A stretch of 14,843 nucleotides of DNA from RBG-13-33-26 sp964430085 (GCA_964430085.1 CAYSES010000014.1:1-14843); one strand, 5' to 3'; shown: positions 1 to 5,740, counted from the stretch's first letter. Numbers and translations are program-made. The notes: generated from the letters alone by a model not told the origin.

Positions 1-1
1 A

Positions 2-133
2 TCCCCATCTGCGATGAAATTAAGATTTTATCAGACATTAAATGATATTGCTGAAGAAAAGAATTCAACCATAGTTTTACCTTTCCCTGAAGAGATTCTA
101 AATTTGATTAAGAATTCTAAAAAAGAAAAATAG
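2..133 (+). CDS. Stomatin/SPFH (band 7) family protein, C-terminal end only
   Basis: Only the last 43 codons are inside the window; the gene starts upstream. The readable tail contains residues like SPSAMKLRFYQTL followed by a EKNSTIVLPFP stretch. This matches the conserved C-terminal end of stomatin/slipin proteins, where an 'LQLRYLQTL...EKNSTI.FPLP' pattern follows the SPFH domain and coiled coil. Family members are membrane-anchored scaffold proteins that form oligomers and organise membrane microdomains, often with a NfeD partner. No such partner can be seen here because the upstream part is missing. The protein ends in a short lysine-rich tail and a TAG stop. The next gene, a membrane phosphatase, lies 60 bp downstream on the same strand but has its own TATA-like element. 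The family assignment is fairly firm despite the short piece; the exact subfamily is not. Confidence 0.82.
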   Translation, partial: SPSAMKLRFYQTLNDIAEEKNSTIVLPFPEEILNLIKNSKKEK

Positions 134-162
134 AATTCAAATTAGGGAATATTTGGGATTAC

Positions 163-176
163 TTAAATTTTTATAA
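163..176 (+). promoter_or_regulatory. TATA-like element of the PAP2-LssY gene
   Basis: The AT stretch ttaaatttttataa ends 17 nt before the first ATG. It holds two overlapping candidate TATA cores, 21-27 nt upstream of the tandem ATGs. This is consistent with a leaderless or nearly leaderless mRNA, but the core cannot be assigned uniquely. Confidence 0.5.
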
Positions 177-193
177 GCTGATTATTTAATAAT

Positions 194-1702
194 ATGATGG
201 GTGAATCTTTTGGGGGTTTATTAAAAAAAATAGGAAAAGATACTGGGGACTATTTTCATTCAAAGAAAATCCACAAAAAATTTCCAAAAATTTCAAAGTT
301 CATAGGAAAAAGATTTAACCCAAAAGAGAAGTATGGGTTATATCTCTCTATAGGAATAATAATCTCATTATTATTTTTATTTAATTTTACGAATATACTT
401 CTGGGGATAAAAAATAAAGATGTTCTATTTCAGTCTGATTTAAGAATAATAAATTTGGTGCAAGCTTTCCAATCTCCTTCATTAAATAAATTTTTTTTAT
501 TCATAACAGATATAGGGGAATGGCAAACTATTGTCTTTGGTTTATTTATAGTCGGACTAATGCTCTTCCTAATTAAAAAAAGAGATTATTTGTATGCATT
601 AATTCTTTCTGTAATTGGCGGAGAAGTTATAGTGTGGGGGATAAAATATTTAGTTAACAGAGCAAGGCCACAAGTACTTCATGCTCTTCTGTATAAATCA
701 AGTCCAAGTTTTCCAAGCGCGCATAGTTTTGTTTCTTTTTCTTTTTACGGACTTCTAATTTATTTTTGGTTTAAGTCAACAAAAAGCAAGATTTCAAAGT
801 TTCTTTCAATGATTATAGGAATTACACTTGTCTTTTTAATAGGATTATCAAGAATATATCTTGGAGTACATTGGCCATCAGACGTTCTTGGAGGGTATAC
901 GCTTGGAATAGCATGGCTTACTATAATTATCACAACATTGGAAATAAGGGAGAAATTCAACCACAAATCAAAAAAGAGATATAAAAAGAAAAAGATTGCG
1001 GCAGCCATATTTTTAGTAGCAGCATTATTTTGCCTGTTTGTTTTTTTATTTTATAATTCAACTCATTTAGAAACTCAATCAAAATCTGAGGATAGAATAA
1101 ATATTTCATTGGCAGACATACCCAATAGCCTCTTTAACAATCTTTCAAGAACTAGCGAGGACATAGTAGGGAATCCTATGGAGCCAATAAATATTATAAT
1201 TATTGCAACTCGGGAAAATATCGGAAAAACATTTGATGAAGCAGGATGGTATCTTGCAGACAATCTAACATTAAAAAGCTCATACAGATATGCAGTAAGT
1301 TCCTTTTCTCATAAACCATATTTTAATGCTCCTGCTACCCCTTCTTTCTGGGATTCAAAGCCTATGAATTTTCTTTATGAAAAACCAACAAACATTTCAT
1401 ACGAAAGACATCATATACATTTTTGGAGTACGCCATTTATATTAAATGATTCAAGAGAAGTATGGGTTGCAACTGCTAGTTTTGATACAGGAATTAAAAC
1501 TCCTTTAGGATTTATTCTTCCATTGCATACAATTGATCCTGATGTGGATAAAGAAAGAGACATTGTTACAGATGATTTAAACAAAACAGGCAATATAGAA
1601 TCAATAAAGAAATTCCAAATTGTAGATCCTATGCTCGGACAAAACTTTGCTAAAGATTATTTCTTCACAAAAGGAGAAGCCAACATAATTTTTCTAAGAT
1701 AA
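194..1702 (+). CDS. PAP2 lipid phosphatase fused to LssY C-terminal domain
   Basis: This 502-aa membrane protein probably dephosphorylates lipid phosphates or pyrophosphates at the outer face of the membrane. Several hydrophobic segments span residues 50-250. They carry the complete PAP2 signature: K151-x6-R158-P159, PSAH (174-177, a variant of PSGH), and S219-R220-x5-H226-x3-D230. A lysine-rich linker (256-267) leads to another TM segment (about 268-287). Residues about 328-450 form an LssY C-terminal-type domain, recognisable from the AGW...L, RHHIHFW and HTIDPDVDKERD blocks. LssY_C is usually attached to DedA or PAP2 membrane domains; its own function is unknown. The start is uncertain between two adjacent ATGs (194 and 197): the TATA-like stretch at 163-176 fits both, and the second slightly better. 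The stop codon directly abuts the stop of the GGDEF gene on the other strand. The PAP2 chemistry is well supported; the substrate is unknown. Confidence 0.88.
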   Translation: MMGESFGGLLKKIGKDTGDYFHSKKIHKKFPKISKFIGKRFNPKEKYGLYLSIGIIISLLFLFNFTNILLGIKNKDVLFQSDLRIINLVQAFQSPSLNKFFLFITDIGEWQTIVFGLFIVGLMLFLIKKRDYLYALILSVIGGEVIVWGIKYLVNRARPQVLHALLYKSSPSFPSAHSFVSFSFYGLLIYFWFKSTKSKISKFLSMIIGITLVFLIGLSRIYLGVHWPSDVLGGYTLGIAWLTIIITTLEIREKFNHKSKKRYKKKKIAAAIFLVAALFCLFVFLFYNSTHLETQSKSEDRINISLADIPNSLFNNLSRTSEDIVGNPMEPINIIIIATRENIGKTFDEAGWYLADNLTLKSSYRYAVSSFSHKPYFNAPATPSFWDSKPMNFLYEKPTNISYERHHIHFWSTPFILNDSREVWVATASFDTGIKTPLGFILPLHTIDPDVDKERDIVTDDLNKTGNIESIKKFQIVDPMLGQNFAKDYFFTKGEANIIFLR

Positions 1703-2296
1703 TTATTCCATTACTGCAAATCTGTCTCTTCCTGCTTCTTTTGCTTTGTAAAGTGCCTTGTCAGCTCTTTCCTTGAATTTCTTTTTAGAGTCTCTTTTTT
1801 CCCTGAACTGAGTTATTCCGCCACTTACTGTGAGATGATATTTTTTAAGAACTTTATCCAAATGAATCTCTCTTTTTACCTTAATCGCAAATTTCTTTGC
1901 TTTTTCTAAATTAGTTTCAGGAAGAAGGATTATAAATTCCTCGCCGCCGAATCTCGCAATGATATCTGATTTTCTTATATGCTTCCTTACAACATCTGCC
2001 AGTCTTTTTAATAATTCATCAGCTTTTATGTGGCCATGAACATCATTTATTTTTTTGAAAAAATCTATGTCAATCATAATAAGGGAAAGTTTCTGCTGTC
2101 CTCTTTTTGCTTTTTCTATTTCCATGTCTAAAAGTGTTTCAAAGAATTTGTGATTATACAAGCCAGTTTTTTCATCATGTGTTGCTGCTTCATATAATAA
2201 TGAAACAGATTCGTGAATTGATTCAAATAGGTCCTGTATCTTTTTTCTGAATCTCGGATCAAGTGCAGATAGCTTATCTCCCAATTTTTTATCCAT
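1703..2296 (-). CDS. GGDEF-domain diguanylate cyclase
   Basis: This 197-aa soluble protein is predicted to condense two GTP into cyclic di-GMP. Residues 1-38 form a helical lead without a recognisable sensor domain or TM segment. The GGDEF domain follows: D41-x-x-TGLYN (start of the domain), IDIDFFKKIND with D78 as the first metal ligand (76-85), HGH at 87-89, and the active-site GGEEF at 117-121. An RxxD motif (R108-D111) lies exactly five residues before GGEEF, the position of the product-inhibition I-site. The later VSGGIT (157-162) and ADKALYKAKEAGRDR (178-192) blocks are also typical. All key residues are present, so it looks catalytically competent. It is transcribed alone from its own TATA element and converges without a gap on the PAP2-LssY gene. 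No PilZ, EAL or HD-GYP protein is in the window. Complete GGDEF enzymes are uncommon in archaea, so contamination or transfer must be considered, but base composition and promoter style match the neighbours. Confidence 0.93.
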   Translation of the reverse strand: MDKKLGDKLSALDPRFRKKIQDLFESIHESVSLLYEAATHDEKTGLYNHKFFETLLDMEIEKAKRGQQKLSLIMIDIDFFKKINDVHGHIKADELLKRLADVVRKHIRKSDIIARFGGEEFIILLPETNLEKAKKFAIKVKREIHLDKVLKKYHLTVSGGITQFREKRDSKKKFKERADKALYKAKEAGRDRFAVME

Positions 2297-2315
2297 AAGT
2301 ATTAGACTTGAATAT

Positions 2316-2326
2316 TATATATAAAA
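2316..2326 (-). promoter_or_regulatory. TATA element of the GGDEF gene
   Basis: Read on the minus strand the sequence is ttttatatata, close to the archaeal TATA consensus. It is centred 25 nt before the ATG at 2296, so the transcript is probably leaderless. Confidence 0.65.
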
Positions 2327-2330
2327 TTAA

Positions 2331-2693
2331 TCATTTTTCAAAATCCCAAAAACCAAGTTTTCCTTTTGCAGGAATTGGGGATATTCTTTTTGGGTTCTCT
2401 AAAATGAATCCATAATTTCCCCATACAGAAGAAGCAAGGTGCAAATTTTTGTCTTTTTTATGTTCTTCTTCATTTTTGTATTTTTTAACTGAGACAAGAT
2501 TTGCTTTTCCAACAATAAAACCTAACGGGAGTTTATTAAAACCAAATTCTTTCATTGCCCTTTCATCAGGTATTTTTGAAGCATGAATAAAAAATTCTCC
2601 CCTAAACTTTGTATTCCATTTTCTAAGTTCAATTTTCTTTTTACCCTGAAGGATTAATTCTGCAAACGGCTGTTTTAAAGATAATGCCTTCAT
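2331..2693 (-). CDS. ASCH-domain protein
   Basis: This is a 120-aa stand-alone ASCH (PUA-like) domain. These domains bind RNA or nucleic-acid components and are proposed to act in translation-coupled or RNA-modification roles. The N-terminus reads MKALSLKQPFAELIL, typical of the family. It is followed by the signature G-x-K-x-x-E-x-R at residues 17-24 (GKKKIELR), then RGEFFIHASK and a conserved aromatic C-terminal end (GKLGFWDFEK). I chose the ATG at 2693 rather than an upstream in-frame TTG at 2711. The ATG begins exactly at the usual family start, and the TATA element is centred 26 nt before it. The gene is divergent from the GNAT gene and appears to share one TATA element with it. The domain call is strong; the substrate or RNA target cannot be inferred. 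Confidence 0.85.
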   Translation of the reverse strand: MKALSLKQPFAELILQGKKKIELRKWNTKFRGEFFIHASKIPDERAMKEFGFNKLPLGFIVGKANLVSVKKYKNEEEHKKDKNLHLASSVWGNYGFILENPKRISPIPAKGKLGFWDFEK

Positions 2694-2714
2694 ATTAATT
2701 TTAATATACAAAAA

Positions 2715-2724
2715 CTTATTAATC
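2715..2724. promoter_or_regulatory. Shared bidirectional TATA element (ASCH / GNAT)
   Basis: The core ttattaa (2716-2722) reads ttaataa on the other strand. Its centre (2719) lies 25 nt before the GNAT ATG at 2744 and 26 nt before the ASCH ATG at 2693. No other element at the right distance was as good for either gene. The same 10-mer cttattaatc recurs 25 nt before the coiled-coil gene at 14523. Confidence 0.55.
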
Positions 2725-2743
2725 TTTTTCTATACAAATAAAG

Positions 2744-3274
2744 ATGAGTTTTTATTTTACTTTCACCTCATTGGGAGATATTAAGCAACTTAAAATGCTT
2801 ATAGATTTCATGGCTTCTCAGGATCGCGATTACCCACATTACCATGATTATTGGCTTCCAAAAACTGAAACTCAACTTGAAAGAGGAGAAAAACAGGCAA
2901 TACTTGCTTTTAGTGAAGGAAGATTAGTGGGGGATTTAGTTCATCAAGTTTGCAGAGACAGCGGGCTTGGAAGACTAAGGGAAATAAAAAATGGAAGAAT
3001 TCATCCTGAGATGAGAGAAAGATATTTTATGAAATTTATGTTAAGACAGTTATACAAAGAGTGTGAAGGAAAATATGATGGATTGATTGTTGATGTAAGA
3101 GCAAATCAACCAGACACTTACAATTATCTTATGCAGGAAGGATTTATTTCTGTTGTTAAAGTTCCGTTATATGAGAAGGAGATGGATGAAGTTGTAATGT
3201 TCAAACCATTAAGGAAAGATTCTGAACTATTGAAACCCAAAATTAAAAAAATAATCCAAGCAAGAAGTTTCTGA
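2744..3274 (+). CDS. GNAT-family N-acetyltransferase-like protein
   Basis: This 176-aa soluble protein has the general layout of a GCN5-related acetyltransferase. A variable N-terminal helical part precedes a strand with AILAFSEGRLVGDLVHQ (about residues 52-68), then REIKNGRIHPEMRERYFMKFMLRQLYKEC (80-108), which corresponds to the strand and following helix that carry the acetyl-CoA site. Next come DGLIVDVRANQPDTYNYLMQEGF (112-134), the usual 'N..a..fYek.GF' end, and a closing strand with VVMFKPL. The canonical Q/R-x-x-G-x-G/A acetyl-CoA loop is replaced by HPEMRERYF, so cofactor binding is not assured. It is divergent from the ASCH gene with a shared TATA element, suggesting co-expression. 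Its stop lies one base from the stop of dtdA on the opposite strand. The substrate is unknown. Confidence 0.62.
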   Translation: MSFYFTFTSLGDIKQLKMLIDFMASQDRDYPHYHDYWLPKTETQLERGEKQAILAFSEGRLVGDLVHQVCRDSGLGRLREIKNGRIHPEMRERYFMKFMLRQLYKECEGKYDGLIVDVRANQPDTYNYLMQEGFISVVKVPLYEKEMDEVVMFKPLRKDSELLKPKIKKIIQARSF

Positions 3275-3275
3275 A

Positions 3276-4067
3276 TTATTTGCTTATTTCCCCTGTTTTC
3301 TTTTTAGGGATATAAAATTTATCAAGAATTTCCAAGGCCTGTTGTCTTTGTTCGCTGTTTCCAAGACCTTTCCAGTCCAATAAAATCATATCAACATCTT
3401 CTTCTGTTCCTGCAATAGCCTCTTTTATCATTTCTTCTGTTAATGGAAAAACATATTTGGGGATGATGTGAGAGATAGCAACGTTTGATTTCATTTGGAT
3501 TTGATTGAAACTTTGACAATAATGCTTCCCTCCAACGCCAATAGCAATTTCATTATAAGGATTCTCCTTGAATCCTTCAATCATCTCTGCAATTGATCTT
3601 GCAACTATAAAGGCAGCTTTTCTATCCTTCCACTCAATCTCTGTAGATCCAATCTCAACAAAAACACATGGCTTATTAATTAAGGGACCGTGATGAGTGC
3701 ATTCAAGAGTCAGATCATAATCTTTCAAATGAAATTTTTCAATGTTTTTTTCTAATTTTTCAAAGAGCTGTTTCTGGAATAAAGCAGAAGTTTTGCAGAC
3801 TTTTCCATCCTCTCCTCCGAATTCTGCTTTCCTAAAATTTCCAGGGGCATGAACAGAGAGAGTTTTGTGATTTTCCTTGCTTACATGCCTTGAAGCAAAA
3901 ATTACAAAATCATAGTTATTAATTTTATCAAGATCAAGATTCTCTGTGTAAATTATTTCTTTGTCAACAAGGTAAAAATTAAAATTTCCAAACTGACTTA
4001 ACTGCGTTGTTATATTTGTTCCTGCTCTGTCAAGTTTGCTTGCTATTACGAGATAATTTTTATGCAT
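3276..4067 (-). CDS. dtdA: D-aminoacyl-tRNA deacylase, archaeal (GEK1) type
   Basis: This 263-aa zinc-dependent enzyme hydrolyses D-aminoacyl-tRNAs, preventing incorporation of D-amino acids and recycling tRNA. It is the archaeal/plant DTD2 type, unrelated to bacterial DTD1. Family motifs are all present: an N-terminal ASKLDRAGTNI (9-19), FASRHVS (57-63), SVHAPGN (71-77), ECTHHGP (122-128, with probable metal-binding histidines), VEIGSTEIEW (137-146), and GVGGKHY (177-183). The length is normal for the family. It is transcribed from its own TATA element (4089-4100) and converges with one base of separation on the GNAT gene. Functionally it goes with the aminoacyl-tRNA synthetases elsewhere in the window, but it is not in an operon with them. 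Confidence 0.95.
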   Translation of the reverse strand: MHKNYLVIASKLDRAGTNITTQLSQFGNFNFYLVDKEIIYTENLDLDKINNYDFVIFASRHVSKENHKTLSVHAPGNFRKAEFGGEDGKVCKTSALFQKQLFEKLEKNIEKFHLKDYDLTLECTHHGPLINKPCVFVEIGSTEIEWKDRKAAFIVARSIAEMIEGFKENPYNEIAIGVGGKHYCQSFNQIQMKSNVAISHIIPKYVFPLTEEMIKEAIAGTEEDVDMILLDWKGLGNSEQRQQALEILDKFYIPKKKTGEISK

Positions 4068-4088
4068 AATTTTTCATAAGAAATAGCG

Positions 4089-4100
4089 ATTTAAAAATTT
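4089..4100 (-). promoter_or_regulatory. TATA element of dtdA
   Basis: Read on the minus strand the sequence is aaatttttaaat, centred about 27 nt before the ATG at 4067. This implies a leaderless mRNA. Confidence 0.5.
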
Positions 4101-4109
4101 GTGGTAATC

Positions 4110-4120
4110 TTTAAAAAATA
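4110..4120 (+). promoter_or_regulatory. TATA element of the 97-aa unknown gene
   Basis: The sequence tttaaaaaata is centred 25 nt before the ATG at 4140. It is distinct from the dtdA element about 20 bp away on the opposite strand. Confidence 0.5.
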
Positions 4121-4139
4121 GATTCTCTTAATATTATTA

Positions 4140-4433
4140 ATGGGTGACATTACCTGGATATATAAAAATAAGTCAACAGAAAAAGAGATAAGTCACTTTG
4201 TATATCTACTTGAAAACTGCTATGATATTAGGGGGAACGGACGTGTTAATGTAGATTTTATTTGTGAAGGCATTATTCGTATGACGCCGATTGGAAAAAC
4301 GCAGATTAAAATCGGGCAACAGCAATATGCAGATTGTTTGGAGGGGAAATTAATATTTGCTTCAGATTCAGCGGTTACATTTGAATTGTTTGGGCAAAAA
4401 TATTCGATAAATTATTCATCAAAGAAAAAATAA
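4140..4433 (+). CDS. Hypothetical protein, 97 aa, beta-rich
   Basis: I do not recognise this family. The protein has no signal peptide or TM segment. Hydrophobic-polar alternation suggests mostly beta strands, for example VNVDFICEGIIRMTPIG (37-53), KTQIKIGQQQYADCLEGKLIFAS (54-76) and AVTFELFGQKYSINY (78-92). It has three cysteines (C28, C42 and C68) in no metal-binding spacing. The C-terminus is a short lysine-rich tail. A correctly spaced TATA element before the ATG supports that it is expressed. It converges on the small DUF3175-like gene with 11 bp between the stops. It could be a small ligand- or nucleic-acid-binding barrel, but nothing in the sequence proves this. Confidence 0.6.
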   Translation: MGDITWIYKNKSTEKEISHFVYLLENCYDIRGNGRVNVDFICEGIIRMTPIGKTQIKIGQQQYADCLEGKLIFASDSAVTFELFGQKYSINYSSKKK

Positions 4434-4444
4434 ATAAGGAATAA

Positions 4445-4591
4445 TCACATTCCCAACATTGCATCATACTTTGAATAGACTTCTTTTATAAGATCATTAG
4501 ATTTTGGATTTTTCCATGTAAAAACTCCTTCTTCCAAATCAAGTGCATTACTCTCTTTTGTAATCCTTGCAGACCAGTATTTTTTTGGCAT
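4445..4591 (-). CDS. DUF3175-like small protein, 48 aa
   Basis: This short minus-strand gene fills most of the interval between the 97-aa gene and the kinase-like gene. Translation from ATG 4591 to TGA 4445 gives a 48-aa product. Residues 5-26 contain YWSARITKESNALDLEEGVF. This resembles the core of DUF3175, where a W-S-x-x-V-T-x-x-S-x-A-L-D-L-E-x-G-V-F-T pattern is typical. In bacteria DUF3175 proteins are usually longer, so this is a minimal version. The function is unknown. A TATA-like element (4612-4621) is centred 25 nt upstream, matching the spacing of every other gene here, which supports a real gene. The family call comes from memory of the motif and needs a profile search. Confidence 0.6.
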   Translation of the reverse strand: MPKKYWSARITKESNALDLEEGVFTWKNPKSNDLIKEVYSKYDAMLGM

Positions 4592-4611
4592 TTGCTAATT
4601 AAGAAAAAAGA

Positions 4612-4621
4612 TTATTTTAAG
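4612..4621 (-). promoter_or_regulatory. TATA element of the DUF3175-like gene
   Basis: Read on the minus strand the sequence is cttaaaataa, centred about 25 nt before the ATG at 4591. Confidence 0.5.
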
Positions 4622-4641
4622 TTTACTAAACCTAAGGAAAC

Positions 4642-4650
4642 CTTATAAAA
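4642..4650 (+). promoter_or_regulatory. BRE/TATA promoter of the kinase-like gene
   Basis: The TATA core cttataaaa is preceded by purine-rich ggaaac, as expected of a TFB-recognition element. It is centred 25 nt before the ATG at 4671. This is one of the clearest archaeal promoters in the window. Confidence 0.65.
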
Positions 4651-4670
4651 ACAACCTAACAAAAAAATTT

Positions 4671-5228
4671 ATGAAGGATAATCTAATTGAAAAATTAGCT
4701 GAATCTGTTAATAACGGACGGTTGTATAGTACGTATAAATCTATTTATTTAGTAGAAGAGGATTACATTGCAAAAGTGGGAAAGGAAGAATACATCAAAA
4801 ATGAATTTAAATTGGGAAAATATTTGTATAAAAAAGAAGTGCAAGTTCCAAAAATATATTCTCTTATAAGTAAAGCATCTTTGAAATCAAAAACACATAT
4901 AAAAGATGTAGTATGGGGGGACAATCCAAATAAGGGATGGTATGTGATAATGGAAAAAATAAATGGAAAGGAGATATGGAAACTTGAAGGACGCTCAAAA
5001 ATAAATGCATTGGATCAATATAAAAAAGAACTTAAAAAAGTGATTAATCTCGGAATTTATGCAAGGGATTGTAATTGGTCTGGTAATGCTCTTTTCAGAG
5101 AGGATGGAAAATTATATCTTATTGATTTTTCATTGTGGAGAAAAGGTTCAAAATCTGAGTTAGAATTCCTTAATGAAATAATAAAAGATCCGGCATATTA
5201 TATGCGTTACCCCACCCCCTATCATTAA
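4671..5228 (+). CDS. Minimal protein-kinase-fold / phosphotransferase-like protein
   Basis: This 185-aa soluble protein has the order of motifs seen in small kinase-fold enzymes (RIO, APH or LPS-kinase-like). DYIAKVGK (31-38) has K35 placed like the ATP-binding lysine. E45 in the next helix is a candidate ion-pair partner. GWYVIMEKINGKEIW (89-103) looks like the hinge strand and linker. The catalytic-loop-like ARDCNWSGNALF (131-142) has D133 and N139, with spacing like the HxDxxxxN loop. KLYLIDFSLW (147-156) has D152 in the DFG position. The usual catalytic-loop histidine is A131 and DFG is DFS. There is no glycine-rich loop, and the C-lobe is very short. All three core catalytic residues are nevertheless present, so it may be active. 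It is expressed alone from a good promoter. The substrate is unknown. Confidence 0.65.
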   Translation: MKDNLIEKLAESVNNGRLYSTYKSIYLVEEDYIAKVGKEEYIKNEFKLGKYLYKKEVQVPKIYSLISKASLKSKTHIKDVVWGDNPNKGWYVIMEKINGKEIWKLEGRSKINALDQYKKELKKVINLGIYARDCNWSGNALFREDGKLYLIDFSLWRKGSKSELEFLNEIIKDPAYYMRYPTPYH

Positions 5229-5248
5229 TTTTTTGGGTTTATAAAAGA

Positions 5249-5259
5249 TTTTATAAAAT
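5249..5259 (+). promoter_or_regulatory. TATA element of the 82-aa membrane protein / msr transcript
   Basis: The sequence ttttataaaat is centred 25 nt before the ATG at 5279. It probably drives both this gene and the overlapping msrB. Confidence 0.6.
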
Positions 5260-5278
5260 AGACTGTTTTGTTTGTATT

Positions 5279-5527
5279 ATGCAAGAGGTGTATACATTTG
5301 TTATTGGGATCTTACTTTTAGCATCAGGAATTCCTATTGGAGACATATTAGCAAAGACAACAAAAGAAGAATTAAAATCAGGAAACAAATGGTTCAAATC
5401 TTTGATAATTTTATGTATTTTGGGTGCAGTAATTTTTTTGATTTTTAGAGATGATGCATTATTGTTTACTTTTTTGTTTATGGCAATTGTTACTAGTAGA
5501 AGTTTGAATAAAAATAAAAGAAAATGA
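5279..5527 (+). CDS. Small integral membrane protein, 82 aa
   Basis: This unrecognised protein has about three hydrophobic segments (roughly residues 5-22, 38-56 and 59-73) and a basic C-terminal end (SLNKNKRK). The first segment is followed by a conserved-looking GDILAKTTKEELKSGNKWF stretch that would sit at the membrane surface. It has no catalytic motif. Its last codons overlap the ATG of the msrB fragment as ATGA, so the two are very probably co-transcribed and translationally coupled. A role linked to oxidative repair at the membrane is therefore possible, but this is inference from position only. Confidence 0.65.
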   Translation: MQEVYTFVIGILLLASGIPIGDILAKTTKEELKSGNKWFKSLIILCILGAVIFLIFRDDALLFTFLFMAIVTSRSLNKNKRK

Positions 5528-5576
5528 AAAAATCTGAAAAAGAATGGAAAGAGAAATTAAGTCCTGAAGAATATCA
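5524..5576 (+). CDS. msrB: Methionine sulfoxide reductase B, N-terminal fragment (cut by gap)
   Basis: Only 17 full codons precede a run of 100 Ns. The peptide reads MKKSEKEWKEKLSPEEY plus a partial codon consistent with His. This is the standard N-terminal helix of MsrB (E-x-W-x-x-x-L-[ST]-x-E-[EQ]-[YF]-x-V-x-R). MsrB reduces methionine-R-sulfoxide in proteins, using thioredoxin. The start ATG overlaps the stop of the upstream membrane protein gene (ATGA). The catalytic domain is hidden in the gap. The call rests on a short but characteristic motif. Confidence 0.65.
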
Positions 5577-5676
5577 NNNNNNNNNNNNNNNNNNNNNNNN
5601 NNNNNNNNNNNNNNNNNNNNNNNNNNNNNNNNNNNNNNNNNNNNNNNNNNNNNNNNNNNNNNNNNNNNNNNNNNNN
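5577..5676. other. Assembly gap (100 Ns)
   Basis: Exactly 100 Ns, the usual placeholder for a gap of unknown length. The 11 bases just left of it (5566-5576) and just right of it (5677-5687) are identical, gaagaatatca. The flanking peptides are the start of MsrB and the end of MsrA. If both genes are complete, the true gap is several hundred bases longer than shown. Confidence 0.97.
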
Positions 5677-5733
5677 GAAGAATATCATCAAAGGTATTTA
5701 ATGAAAAAAGGAAAATCAAGTTGCAAATTTTAA
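5677..5733 (+). CDS. msrA: Methionine sulfoxide reductase A, C-terminal fragment (cut by gap)
   Basis: The 18 residues after the gap contain EEYHQRYLMKKGKSSCKF and a TAA stop. The [ED]-[ED]-Y-H-Q-x-Y-L pattern is the well-conserved C-terminal signature of MsrA, which reduces methionine-S-sulfoxide. A cysteine three residues from the end is placed like the resolving or recycling cysteine of many MsrA proteins. Whether this belongs to a separate msrA gene or to an MsrB-MsrA fusion cannot be decided across the gap. The shown reading frame is continuous only by accident of the N count. Confidence 0.65.
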   Translation, partial: EEYHQRYLMKKGKSSCKF

Positions 5734-5740
5734 TTAGATA

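Noticed and set aside
5459..5719. Minus-strand frame spanning the gap
   Set aside because: It is antisense to the membrane-protein and msr genes, contains the Ns, and has no promoter or family similarity.
5524..5733. A continuous 69-residue reading frame across the Ns
   Set aside because: The frame is continuous only because 100 Ns were inserted. The two ends belong to different protein families (MsrB start, MsrA end), so it is annotated as two fragments.
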